DNA from: a virus
Virus record (IMG/VR): IMGVR_UViG_3300042914_003470
Location: 1 to 29,666 of that record
DNA length: 29,666 nucleotides
Strand: one strand, 5' to 3'
Shown: in pieces, positions 6,832 through 12,562 of the stretch
How the letters are laid out: each line of letters opens with the position of its first letter
How positions within the stretch are numbered: the first letter of the stretch is position 1
Program-made: the position numbers and the translations under genes
Notes under the pieces: generated by a model
Databases searched by the model: none
The model's input: the letters and a program-made list of their open reading frames with translations, nothing else
Told to the model about the DNA's origin: nothing

Positions 6832-7164
6832 TTAGATTTGATTTATGAGTTTGATTTGAATGATATTTTTAAGAAGACCACCATATTCTGCTACCGGGGC
6901 GCAGCTAACTACCTTTAGGACGAAAGCCTGTTCTATGTCAGCTAACTCTGATCTGGAGACTTTTCTGCCCATCATATTGCCTGTATTTAGCTGTAGAAGT
7001 ATGAATTTGATTTCAATGTCACTAAATTTTTCCATCACTTCACTAAAGAGTGGCATATCTTTGCGAGCGTTGTTGTTGTGACCCGATTCTTCAGGTTCAA
7101 TGCTCAGGGTAGGATTTTTAGTCCTACCCTTTGTTTTATTTTTAGAATCCTTCATATTGGTCAT
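6832..7164 (-). CDS. Hypothetical protein
   Basis: About 110 aa, not recognised. A basic, polar N-terminal tail (KDSKNKTKGRTKNP) is followed by a compact helical domain (about 50-105) containing KFSDIEIKFILLQL and LADIEQAFVLKVV. The start is uncertain: ATG at 7,164 or 7,155 would overlap the end of the upstream gene by 23 or 14 nt; a longer version from 7,218 would overlap much more and is less likely. The stop lies two bases before the next gene's ATG. Confidence 0.5.
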   Translation of the reverse strand: MTNMKDSKNKTKGRTKNPTLSIEPEESGHNNNARKDMPLFSEVMEKFSDIEIKFILLQLNTGNMMGRKVSRSELADIEQAFVLKVVSCAPVAEYGGLLKNIIQIKLINQI

Positions 7165-7696
7165 TTTCATAGTGGTAAGGATTTTCATATGTATACAATA
7201 CTTCATCGATAGACTCATTCCACGTTGATAGCGGTTTTGATACTTTGATCATACCCATATCATCTACAGCAAGCATGTGGTCAGCGATTACAAAAAAGGT
7301 TTGGCAGGTATGCTCATTGCGGCCAATTTCACGCGCACCGGCTATTTTCAGACCGATTATAGCTTGCTGAGCGGATTCATCTTGCTTGAGTGCATATTTG
7401 CCGAAATCCACTTCAGATACCGGTATAACACCGTCCAATGTGCCAATTTCGCCATCGCTGTTTTCGAGCTTAAGATTTCCGACAAAGTATTCATTCACAA
7501 AAGTTCCATTGAATGAGATCACCTTTGGAGGGAAGAAATCATTGAATTCAATGTCATTTGGAATCAAATTGATGTGGCTCTGTTGTGCCGGATTCATTTT
7601 TGTGAGATAATAAAATTTCACGGCCTCCATAGGGTTAGAAAATTCGTGAATTTTGATCTCTTGATTAGAGAAGATAAAAACTGTGTGCTTATTCAT
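7142..7696 (-). CDS. Hypothetical protein
   Basis: 184 aa, not recognised. It mixes beta-like and acidic segments (GIKIHEFSNPMEAVKFYY-type start, then NGTFVNEYFVGNLKLENSDG, and a C-terminal ENPYHYENDQYEGF rich in Tyr/Asn/Glu). No membrane segment, signal peptide or catalytic motif is evident. It is the largest gene of the small-gene array and has the array's start context (TTTAATCCTATG). It ends the array just before the recombination genes. Confidence 0.6.
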   Translation of the reverse strand: MNKHTVFIFSNQEIKIHEFSNPMEAVKFYYLTKMNPAQQSHINLIPNDIEFNDFFPPKVISFNGTFVNEYFVGNLKLENSDGEIGTLDGVIPVSEVDFGKYALKQDESAQQAIIGLKIAGAREIGRNEHTCQTFFVIADHMLAVDDMGMIKVSKPLSTWNESIDEVLYTYENPYHYENDQYEGF

Positions 7697-7715
7697 AGGA
7701 TTAAATTTTGATGTA

Positions 7716-8060
7716 TTAATATTCGTAATTCATAGTAGATAGACCGATTCCGTTGAATTCATAATTCTCCATGTCGGGCCTCATTTCATTCCGGCTGTAG
7801 ATTTCCTCAGCCTCATCATAGGAGTCGAATTTTATTTCACCCTCATCTATTTTTGTGGCAATGTATTGGACTCTTGTCTTGTGGCTCTTTATGATCTGGA
7901 CTCCGTTAAGTAAAGCGATGTAGGCAAATTTGGTATCCGGATTATAACCGAATTCGAAAATAGGTTCATCCGGTGCATGCATCGCATATGCTGAGAAGCA
8001 TTCGGATAGACACCACGCTTGATTGGTGGTGAGTTTTTTGTTGATTGTATTGGGTACCAT
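7716..8060 (-). CDS. Hypothetical protein
   Basis: 114 aa, not recognised. Visible parts: TNQAWCLSECFSAYAMHAPDEP, split as a helical start and then FEFGYNPDTKFAYIALLNG, followed by a 'FDSYDEAEEIYSRNE' helix and a Tyr/Asn-rich end. The phrase FDSYDEAEEIY resembles FDSYIDALKYSN in the next gene upstream, so the two may share a short helix motif. Start context ATTAATTCCTATGG. No function can be assigned. Confidence 0.6.
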   Translation of the reverse strand: MVPNTINKKLTTNQAWCLSECFSAYAMHAPDEPIFEFGYNPDTKFAYIALLNGVQIIKSHKTRVQYIATKIDEGEIKFDSYDEAEEIYSRNEMRPDMENYEFNGIGLSTMNYEY

Positions 8061-8065
8061 AGGAA

Positions 8066-8227
8066 TTAATTTACTGATTTAAGTTCGTTGATTTTTGGAT
8101 CATTATTTCCTCTGCGCAGAAGGTTTGAGTACTTGAGTGCATCGATATAGGAATCGAACGTTTTTGTGCGCTTAGAAGATGGCTGCCACCGGCAAGCGAA
8201 GTAGGATACTTCAAATTGAGAATGCAT
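8066..8227 (-). CDS. Hypothetical small basic protein
   Basis: 53 aa, not recognised. It starts MHSQFEVSYFACRWQPSSKR and contains KTFDSYIDALKYSNLLRRG, the kind of helix seen in short phage proteins that display a beta-hairpin plus one helix. The ATG at 8,227 is preferred to an upstream one because it places the start behind the promoter at 8,253-8,282. Its stop is five bases from the next start. Confidence 0.5.
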   Translation of the reverse strand: MHSQFEVSYFACRWQPSSKRTKTFDSYIDALKYSNLLRRGNNDPKINELKSVN

Positions 8228-8252
8228 AGTAATAGGGTTTTTTTTGTTGGTG

Positions 8253-8282
8253 TAAAGATACAATTTTCGCAAATAAAGTCAA
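8253..8282 (-). promoter_or_regulatory. Leftward promoter with operator-like overlap
   Basis: On the minus strand TTGACTTTATT (TTG at 8,280-8,282) is followed after 19 nt by TATCTTTA (8,253-8,260), one base off the TAnnTTTG consensus. The spacer and -33 region also contain, on the plus strand, TTTTCG at 8,264 and AATAG at 8,281, the two ends of the iterated motif found at 9,374-9,529. It would start transcription of the genes from 8,227 leftward. Confidence 0.5.
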
Positions 8283-8320
8283 TAGAAAGTTTTGAACAAT
8301 TTTGTTTTAATTCTATAGGC

Positions 8321-8545
8321 TTATTTTACTTTTTTGCCGTCCCAGATACCGTAAGCTTTCGCGTATGGGTTTCCATTGATCAGCTTTTCATAGACTTTTA
8401 TGACGGTCCCTACAGGCAACTTTTCATCGAGTTCGAAATAATGACCACCGCCTAAAATTGACCAGTGATAGCCGGAAACGATCTCATTGTTGGCCAACTT
8501 TTCATTGATCGCCTTTTTGCTTTTAGATTGTACGTAGATGTCCAT
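8321..8545 (-). CDS. Hypothetical small protein
   Basis: 74 aa, not recognised. It begins MDIYVQSKSKKAINEKLANN, has a beta-rich middle with GYHWSILGGGHYFELDEKLPVG, split by GGG, and ends YGIWDGKKVK. The ATG at 8,545 is chosen because it carries the ACTATGG context like its neighbours; an in-frame start 10 codons upstream exists. No TM segment or catalytic motif. Confidence 0.5.
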   Translation of the reverse strand: MDIYVQSKSKKAINEKLANNEIVSGYHWSILGGGHYFELDEKLPVGTVIKVYEKLINGNPYAKAYGIWDGKKVK

Positions 8546-8606
8546 AGTATTTTTTGTAATTATTAAAGTTTGCATTTTTGATTATTTTTTTTTATTTATT
8601 GATTTT

Positions 8607-8798
8607 TTAGCGTTTGCACATAGATGCGTATTGAGACCGGATCCGACTATCTTTTTTATATTCGGCCTCTGTGACCTCCATATATTTTTTGCGGCTCATA
8701 GAAGCCAGAAAATTCATCCTGTGTTGATCGTTATTGATCGTGACATCCATAGAGAAGGGCCAGCCTCCCAAATGTTTGAAATAAAAGGTTTGTTTCAT
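8607..8798 (-). CDS. Hypothetical small basic protein
   Basis: 63 aa, not recognised. It begins MKQTFYFKHLGGWPFSMDV, continues with INNDQHRMNFLASMSRKKYM and ends with a basic RIRSQYASMCKR. The ATG at 8,798 shows the array motif TTAATCCTATG, which includes the stop codon TAA of the upstream gene; the two genes are separated by only four bases. Confidence 0.5.
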   Translation of the reverse strand: MKQTFYFKHLGGWPFSMDVTINNDQHRMNFLASMSRKKYMEVTEAEYKKDSRIRSQYASMCKR

Positions 8799-8802
8799 AG
8801 GA

Positions 8803-9087
8803 TTAATTAAAGTTTGGATTTGGTACATTTAACAGAATTCTGGTGACGTTAGAACCGAGATTATTGATGTCGTTAATATGCGAAAACCAGGACTCACATT
8901 CAGAATATATAAAACCGGCATGACCGTATTTTTTCGCTACGCTATTAATAAAGGATCGAATTTCGATCTCTTCATCATTAGTCAACCCGGAGTAATCACC
9001 GAGCATAATAGCGCACAGATAGAATTCCGGGATAGTAAATTCGTAAGTGGTAAAGCGATTTTTTGAAAGATTCAATTTTGTTTTCAT
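8803..9087 (-). CDS. Small protein with GDYSGLTxEE motif
   Basis: 94 aa. After MKTKLNLSKNRF it has FYLCAIMLGDYSGLTNDEEI followed by EIRSFINSVAKKYG and a short beta-like end. The 'Y-x-x-G-D-x-S-G-L-T-x-E-E-x-x-x-I-x-x-F' pattern resembles a family of short Bacteroidota and phage/plasmid proteins (DUF6926-like, from memory) with no known function. The neighbouring gene at 9,102-9,299 has a related pattern, so they are probably paralogues. Start at 9,087 from the CCCTATG context. Confidence 0.55.
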   Translation of the reverse strand: MKTKLNLSKNRFTTYEFTIPEFYLCAIMLGDYSGLTNDEEIEIRSFINSVAKKYGHAGFIYSECESWFSHINDINNLGSNVTRILLNVPNPNFN

Positions 9088-9101
9088 AGGGTTTTTTTGT
9101 A

Positions 9102-9299
9102 TTAAATTTTCACTGTGCATACATAGGTAATTTCCGATCCTGTCATCTCGCTATAGTCGATCGATTTAAATTTCACAATTTTGTGAAGATCCATAAAAGA
9201 CTGAATTTCGCTAATTTGCTCTGGTGACATATTCGATCCGTCATTGAATACGAGGTAATCATAATACCAGAGAGGTGCATTGATTTTTTTTGTTTTCAT
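9102..9299 (-). CDS. Small protein, likely paralogue of its neighbour
   Basis: 65 aa. MKTKKINAPLWYYDYLVFND is followed by GSNMSPEQISEIQSFMDLHK and a beta-type end (SEITYVCTVKI). The aromatic start, the G-S/D-x-S/N region, E-x-x-x-I-x-x-F helix and the acidic 'SEMTG' match the layout of the 8,803-9,087 product. Start at 9,299: it has the leader TTAATCCTCCTATG and lies 19 nt downstream of the -7 box of a good promoter. A longer reading to 9,398 would run through that promoter. Confidence 0.6.
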   Translation of the reverse strand: MKTKKINAPLWYYDYLVFNDGSNMSPEQISEIQSFMDLHKIVKFKSIDYSEMTGSEITYVCTVKI

Positions 9300-9317
9300 A
9301 GGAGGATTAATTTTCGA

Positions 9318-9349
9318 CAAATATACAACAGGCCAACAATAAAAGTCAA
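9318..9349 (-). promoter_or_regulatory. Leftward promoter of the small-gene array
   Basis: On the minus strand CTTGACTTTTATT (TTG at 9,347-9,349) is followed after 21 nt by TATATTTG (9,318-9,325), an exact TAnnTTTG match. A copy of the iterated TTTTCGACA motif starts at 9,311 and covers the -7 box, so a repressor could block it. Five further motif copies lie upstream at 9,374-9,529. Confidence 0.6.
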
Positions 9350-9373
9350 GTTTTTTTTTAAATATTTTTTGTA

Positions 9374-9529
9374 TTTTCGATAGATGGCTAATAGCCAACT
9401 TTTTATGTATTATTTTTTTTGTGTGAGTTTTCGATCACACGCTAAAGAAGTATTTTCGACAGACCTATAATAGAGTTTTCGACAGATCGATAATAGGCTG
9501 AAGTTATGTTTTCGACAGATCGATAATAG
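9374..9529. repeat. Iterated 21-bp motif TTTTCGACA...AATAG (operators or iterons)
   Basis: The two best copies, at 9,476-9,496 and 9,509-9,529, are identical over 21 bp (TTTTCGACA, GATCGAT, AATAG in order). Copies at 9,453-9,473 and 9,374-9,394 differ at a few positions, 9,428 keeps TTTTCGATC, and a further copy at 9,311 overlaps the promoter. Spacing is irregular (23, 33, 25, 54 nt), which fits binding sites for a regulator or an initiator better than a CRISPR array. The sites lie upstream of the promoter at 9,318-9,349. Confidence 0.6.
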
Positions 9530-9852
9530 CATTTTTTTGCCGGTCCTAAAAGCTCGAAATTTTACCGGATCAACAGAAGATCAACGGAAGATCAAAAAAG
9601 AGATCAACAGCAAAAAAAAAGAATTTAAAACCGACCGGATCCAAAAAAAAATATCTCCATGCGGCCGCGCGAAATCTCCATGCGGCCTATAAAAACCGGT
9701 TTAAACTGATTTTTAACGGATCAACACCGGATCAACAGAGCACCGGCAAAGGATCAACAGAAGACAAATAAACGGCCGGCAAAGATCAACACCGGATCAA
9801 AAAAGAACCTGTTTAAATCTATGTCGGTAAAACAGCAAGCAAGAATGCATGC

Positions 9853-9878
9853 AAAAAAAAACGGCCGCAATACGGCCG
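9853..9878 (-). terminator. Second terminator-like hairpin
   Basis: On the minus strand CGGCCG (9,873-9,878) and CGGCCG (9,862-9,867) pair around a 5-nt loop and are followed by nine T residues. It backs up the stronger hairpin at 9,959-9,987. A third one of similar kind is at 9,926-9,948. Confidence 0.4.
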
Positions 9879-9958
9879 CAAAGGATCAACAGAAAGAACG
9901 CGCAAAGGATCAACAGCAGACAAAAAAGAAACGGCCGAAAATAGGCCGGCAAATAAGC

Positions 9959-9987
9959 AAAAAAAAACGGCCGCAATAAGCGACCGT
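9959..9987 (-). terminator. Rho-independent terminator after the GP88-like gene
   Basis: On the minus strand ACGGTCGC and GCGGCCGT form an 8-bp GC-rich stem (one G-T pair) around a 5-nt loop, followed by nine T residues. It lies 24 nt beyond the stop codon of the GP88-like gene, so the lipoprotein/GP88 pair forms a separate transcription unit from the small-gene array. Confidence 0.75.
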
Positions 9988-10010
9988 TTAAACCTGTGAT
10001 GCGTTAGAAT

Positions 10011-10739
10011 TTAAGACGCAGCATAAATTGCGGTCTCATCATTTATCAGGTCGTTATTTGTCACTACAAATCCGGAACGGTCCTTTTTTGCTTTGCCTTT
10101 CGCGCGTAGGCCTAAAATAGTCCCTCCTTTGACATCTAACATAAGATCGTCGCGCGTATCGCCATCAATAACCGGAAAGCCTAAATAGAAATCCGGCAAA
10201 GTCTCAAAAACGACCGCAGCAACCCCGCCCGCATAAAGATGCGTTAATACTTCGCTCTGGTTATTTTCAGAACGTGAGAACGTCACTACGTAACGATGAC
10301 CGGTTGAAAGAACGCGTTCACCAGCTTTCTTCAAAATTTTGGTATAATCGTAGAAAACGACGTTAGAAGCGATCGCCAAACCAGAGGCCGCGCACATTTC
10401 AACCAGCTTAACATCAGACGTTCCGTTAAGACGGACGGCCAATTCGCCGGAAATCTTCGAAGCTTTTTTGTTGATCTCAGCAACAACACGCGCAACAAAT
10501 GCGCGGCGATCCGCTAAAAAAAGCTCTGTCTTATTGATGCGGGCCTGGTTTACTGACTGATATACACCAGCGAAACCGGCCGTGAATAAACAGCCAAAAA
10601 TGCAACCGGGCGAGGCCTTAGGGCACATATTGACACCTTGTGAATTTTGGGTAAAGGGTGCAAGATAAAGGATCACAGATTCACGCGTATTTTTAGCTGT
10701 TTTAGCGTTCGAAGATCCGGGAGAAAGTAGATTTTTCAT
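10011..10739 (-). CDS. GP88-family phage protein
   Basis: 242 aa. The N-terminal pattern ESVILYLAPFTQNSQGVNMCP, KASPGCIFGCLFTAG and NQARINKTELF (Cys39, Cys46, Cys50) matches the 'gene product 88' family first named in mycobacteriophages: N-x-K start, L-A-P, C-P-x-A-S-x-G-C-x-x-x-C, R-x-x-K-T. The three cysteines suggest a metal or Fe-S site, but the function of the family is unknown. The gene is richer in CG dinucleotides and GC than the genes around it, compatible with separate acquisition. Its start has the TTTACTCCTATG context. Confidence 0.75.
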   Translation of the reverse strand: MKNLLSPGSSNAKTAKNTRESVILYLAPFTQNSQGVNMCPKASPGCIFGCLFTAGFAGVYQSVNQARINKTELFLADRRAFVARVVAEINKKASKISGELAVRLNGTSDVKLVEMCAASGLAIASNVVFYDYTKILKKAGERVLSTGHRYVVTFSRSENNQSEVLTHLYAGGVAAVVFETLPDFYLGFPVIDGDTRDDLMLDVKGGTILGLRAKGKAKKDRSGFVVTNNDLINDETAIYAAS

Positions 10740-10772
10740 AGGAGTAAATTTTAGGGGTTTAATCTGTTGTTA

Positions 10773-10961
10773 TTACTTTGACCAACCACAACCGGCGTTG
10801 TCGTTTGTAAGGTGGTGAAATCCGCTCTTTTTAGCTTTCAAGTGGCTATTGTATTGCATGCCTTTCGACGTAGAGCAAGATGTTAACAGCATGCAAGCCC
10901 AAACGATAGCAAGTGAAGTGATAATGAATTGAGCTACTTTGTGTGAAGTCTGATTTTTCAT
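10773..10961 (-). CDS. Small lipoprotein
   Basis: 62 aa. A hydrophobic signal (FIITSLAIVWACMLLTSC) ends in the lipobox LTSC, Cys29, leaving a mature peptide of 34 residues: STSKGMQYNSHLKAKK, then GFHHLTNDNAGCGWSK. Short lipoproteins with a His/Lys-rich body and GCGW end are frequent in Bacteroidota genomes and phages, without a known role. It is the first gene after the leftward promoter at 11,003-11,033, so it would be made early and abundantly. Start context TTTTACTCCTATG. Confidence 0.65.
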   Translation of the reverse strand: MKNQTSHKVAQFIITSLAIVWACMLLTSCSTSKGMQYNSHLKAKKSGFHHLTNDNAGCGWSK

Positions 10962-11002
10962 AGGAGTAAAATTTAAAATATTTCTTGTTGTTTATTGTGG
11001 TA

Positions 11003-11033
11003 CAAATGTAATACAAACAAACAAAGAAAGCAA
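11003..11033 (-). promoter_or_regulatory. Leftward promoter of the lipoprotein/GP88 unit
   Basis: On the minus strand TTG (11,031-11,033, in TTTCTTG) is followed after 20 nt by TACATTTG (11,003-11,010), an exact TAnnTTTG match. It predicts a leader of roughly 35 nt before the lipoprotein ATG at 10,961. A 4-bp GC hairpin with a T run (11,080-11,101) lies just upstream and may insulate it. Confidence 0.55.
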
Positions 11034-11510
11034 GAAAAAAATAAAAAAAATAAAAATATTTTTTGTTGTTTATCTCTGCAAAAAAAACGGTCGCCGGCCG
11101 TCGCTCCATTGGCTGCTCCATTGGACCGGATCCGGTAAAATTGAAACGCTCAACACCAGGTCGAAAGAAAGGAAGCAAGCGAAAAAACCAGAGCTAAACA
11201 AGATCAAAACAAGATCAAAAAAAAATCAAGTTGATCAGCTGTAGAAAAAAACGCGATAGACATTTGCCCCCTCATTTTTTAAATTCATTTTTTTCTGATT
11301 TTTTGTAGCGTGAAAATCTGCAGACGATCACCGGTTGAAAATCTGCAGAGCGTGAAAAGTTTTTTTTTTGCCGGGACGGATCACAAAAAAAAGAAACGGG
11401 AAACGACCGGAAGAAGAACACCCCCCCCACCAGGGAAAAACTCTTCGAGGAGAGTGCTTCTCCTTACCCCGGTATTTTTTTGAAATTTGGCTTTAGGCTT
11501 CTGACCCAAA
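11034..11510. other. Divergence region with palindromes and direct repeats; possible packaging site
   Basis: No gene seen. Contents: GCTCCATTGG twice (11,103 and 11,115); the perfect palindrome ACCGGATCCGGT (11,125-11,136); TGAAAATCTGCAGA twice, 25 nt apart (11,311 and 11,336); a run of eight C (11,421-11,428); and two overlapping hairpins, ACTCT/AGAGT (11,440-11,455) and AGGAGA/TCTCCT (11,448-11,464), which cannot form together. Being GC-rich, structured and immediately before the small terminase gene, 11,395-11,475 is a candidate cos or pac site. T-poor A-rich DNA with GATCAA words also recurs here (11,190-11,235). Confidence 0.4.
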
Positions 11511-11544
11511 CTTTTTGTGCAACAGAGATTGAATAGATTCGTAT

Positions 11545-11552
11545 TATCTTTG
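11545..11552 (+). promoter_or_regulatory. -7 box of a likely late rightward promoter
   Basis: TATCTTTG matches TAnnTTTG exactly, 19 nt before the ATG of the small terminase. The nearest TTTG (11,514-11,517) is 27 nt upstream, longer than the usual 19-21, so the -33 part is poor; a phage or host activator may be needed, which would suit a late promoter. Confidence 0.4.
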
Positions 11553-11571
11553 AATAACAAATCGAAAGAAC

Positions 11572-12075
11572 ATGAAAGACACTAATAAGAAAATAGACAA
11601 GGACGAGGAGAAGAAGTTGGAGGTGATTGAGTTTGTGACCAAGATCTGTGAGCACTACGCAAGCGGTAATTACACCATTGCTTCGTGCTGCGGCAAGGAA
11701 GGAATCAGTGTTAGAGCCTTCAATCAGTACTGTAATAAGTACGCCGAGTGCGCCGACTTATATAAAAAGGCCAAAAGAGACGCAATAGGCGCATATAAAG
11801 CAGAACTGGTAGAGAAGGCTGAGACGGCCTTAGTTAAGGCCATAGAAGGCTATTATATCGAAGAATCCGAGGTCGTTGAACGCTTCAATAAGATGGGTGA
11901 CCCGGCAGGAAGGGTTGAGAGTAAGAAGAGGATCTTTGTAAAGCCTAATGTGACTGCTATCATTTTTGCTTTAAAGAACTGTGACCCAATGAGTTGGAAC
12001 AATGAGGGAATGCATGAGGCTGTTGCTGACGAGCAGGTGTTTAAGATTGGTGATCAGGTTATTAAGTTTAGCTAA
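11572..12075 (+). CDS. terS: Terminase small subunit
   Basis: 167 aa. A charged start leads to a helix-turn-helix region (about 25-60: ASGNYTIASCCGKEGISVRA, FNQYCNKYAECADLYKKAK), the layout of phage small terminases that bind the packaging site. A central helix (AYKAELVEKAETALVKAIEG) suits oligomer formation, and the end contains TAIIFALKNCDPMSWNNE, a phrase typical of the family ('F-x-L-K-N-x-x-P-x-x-W'). It sits two small genes ahead of the large terminase and right after the candidate packaging site. First gene of the rightward operon. Confidence 0.85.
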   Translation: MKDTNKKIDKDEEKKLEVIEFVTKICEHYASGNYTIASCCGKEGISVRAFNQYCNKYAECADLYKKAKRDAIGAYKAELVEKAETALVKAIEGYYIEESEVVERFNKMGDPAGRVESKKRIFVKPNVTAIIFALKNCDPMSWNNEGMHEAVADEQVFKIGDQVIKFS

Positions 12076-12290
12076 TGATAGTGGCTGCTAACCCGATGAT
12101 ACGTGGTTATGCGTTAGGGTTGATAGATGCTCATGGTGGTATCTTAGAAGCTTACTCATTTGCTGAATATATTTTAACCAGGATGGAACAGAGGATATGC
12201 CTATTTGGAATGAATAAAAGGTTATTGGATGAGTATGAGTTCTATGCTGATGTTTTGGATTATATGGACGCGATGATTAGGATGAACTAA
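12075..12290 (+). CDS. Hypothetical small protein between terminase genes
   Basis: 71 aa, not recognised. Helical throughout (ALGLIDAHGGILEAYSFAEY, ILTRMEQRI, YEFYADVLDYMDAM). TAATG overlaps link it with terS and with the next gene, so the terminase genes and this pair are translated together. Could be a terminase accessory factor, from position only. Confidence 0.6.
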   Translation: MIVAANPMIRGYALGLIDAHGGILEAYSFAEYILTRMEQRICLFGMNKRLLDEYEFYADVLDYMDAMIRMN

Positions 12291-12562
12291 TGGAGTTACC
12301 AAGATACATACTTGATGGTATTCACTTTAGCATCGTTGAGACGGAGCTTTTGATTTCTTCAATCTGTAAGGATCATAAATCTATCCGGTATGCTGAGCGG
12401 TTTATTTATTCAAGGCTGACTGAGTATGAGATTGGGATTAGATCAAATAGCTTGAATGACATTGAGATGCAGGATTACTTAGATTGGAAGGATATGGCTA
12501 ATTACTTTAGCATCCATAAGCTTTCCTTTGAGCGTGAATTTTATAAAAAGACAATATGGTAG
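12290..12562 (+). CDS. Hypothetical small protein before terL
   Basis: 90 aa, not recognised. It starts MELPRYILDGIHFSIVETEL and contains IRYAERFIYSRLTEYEIGIR and MQDYLDWKDMANYFSIHKLS, all helix-prone; no catalytic or membrane motif. Its last seven bases overlap the terL start. Together with the preceding gene it is inserted between the two terminase subunits. Confidence 0.6.
   Translation: MELPRYILDGIHFSIVETELLISSICKDHKSIRYAERFIYSRLTEYEIGIRSNSLNDIEMQDYLDWKDMANYFSIHKLSFEREFYKKTIW

Larger units (their letters stand above)
9530..10010. repeat. Non-coding, T-poor repeat field (RGATCAACA, CGGCCG)
   Basis: No convincing gene. The given strand is strikingly poor in T and is built of A runs broken by GC islands. 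The word R-GATCAACA recurs about ten times (for example 9,567, 9,578, 9,601, 9,718, 9,729, 9,751, 9,783, 9,883, 9,907). ATCTCCATGCGGCC occurs twice, 21 nt apart (9,653 and 9,674). ACGGCCG islands recur at 9,861, 9,872, 9,931 and 9,967. The field could hold an origin or a protein-binding locus; the hairpins at its right end are terminator-like on the minus strand. Confidence 0.5.

Noticed and set aside
9374-9529. CRISPR-like array
   Set aside because: Repeat is short, copies diverge, spacing varies from 23 to 54 nt and no cas gene is present.
9550-9773. Long open frame without ATG in the repeat field
   Set aside because: No start codon; stops are rare only because the strand is poor in T.
10846-11178. 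Long minus-strand ORF covering the lipoprotein region
   Set aside because: It overlaps the lipoprotein gene in another frame and runs through the promoter; its composition is low-complexity (YFYFFYFFLAFF).
11464-11655. Minus-strand ORF across the terS start
   Set aside because: Antisense to the start of the small terminase and to its promoter, with no leader motif.
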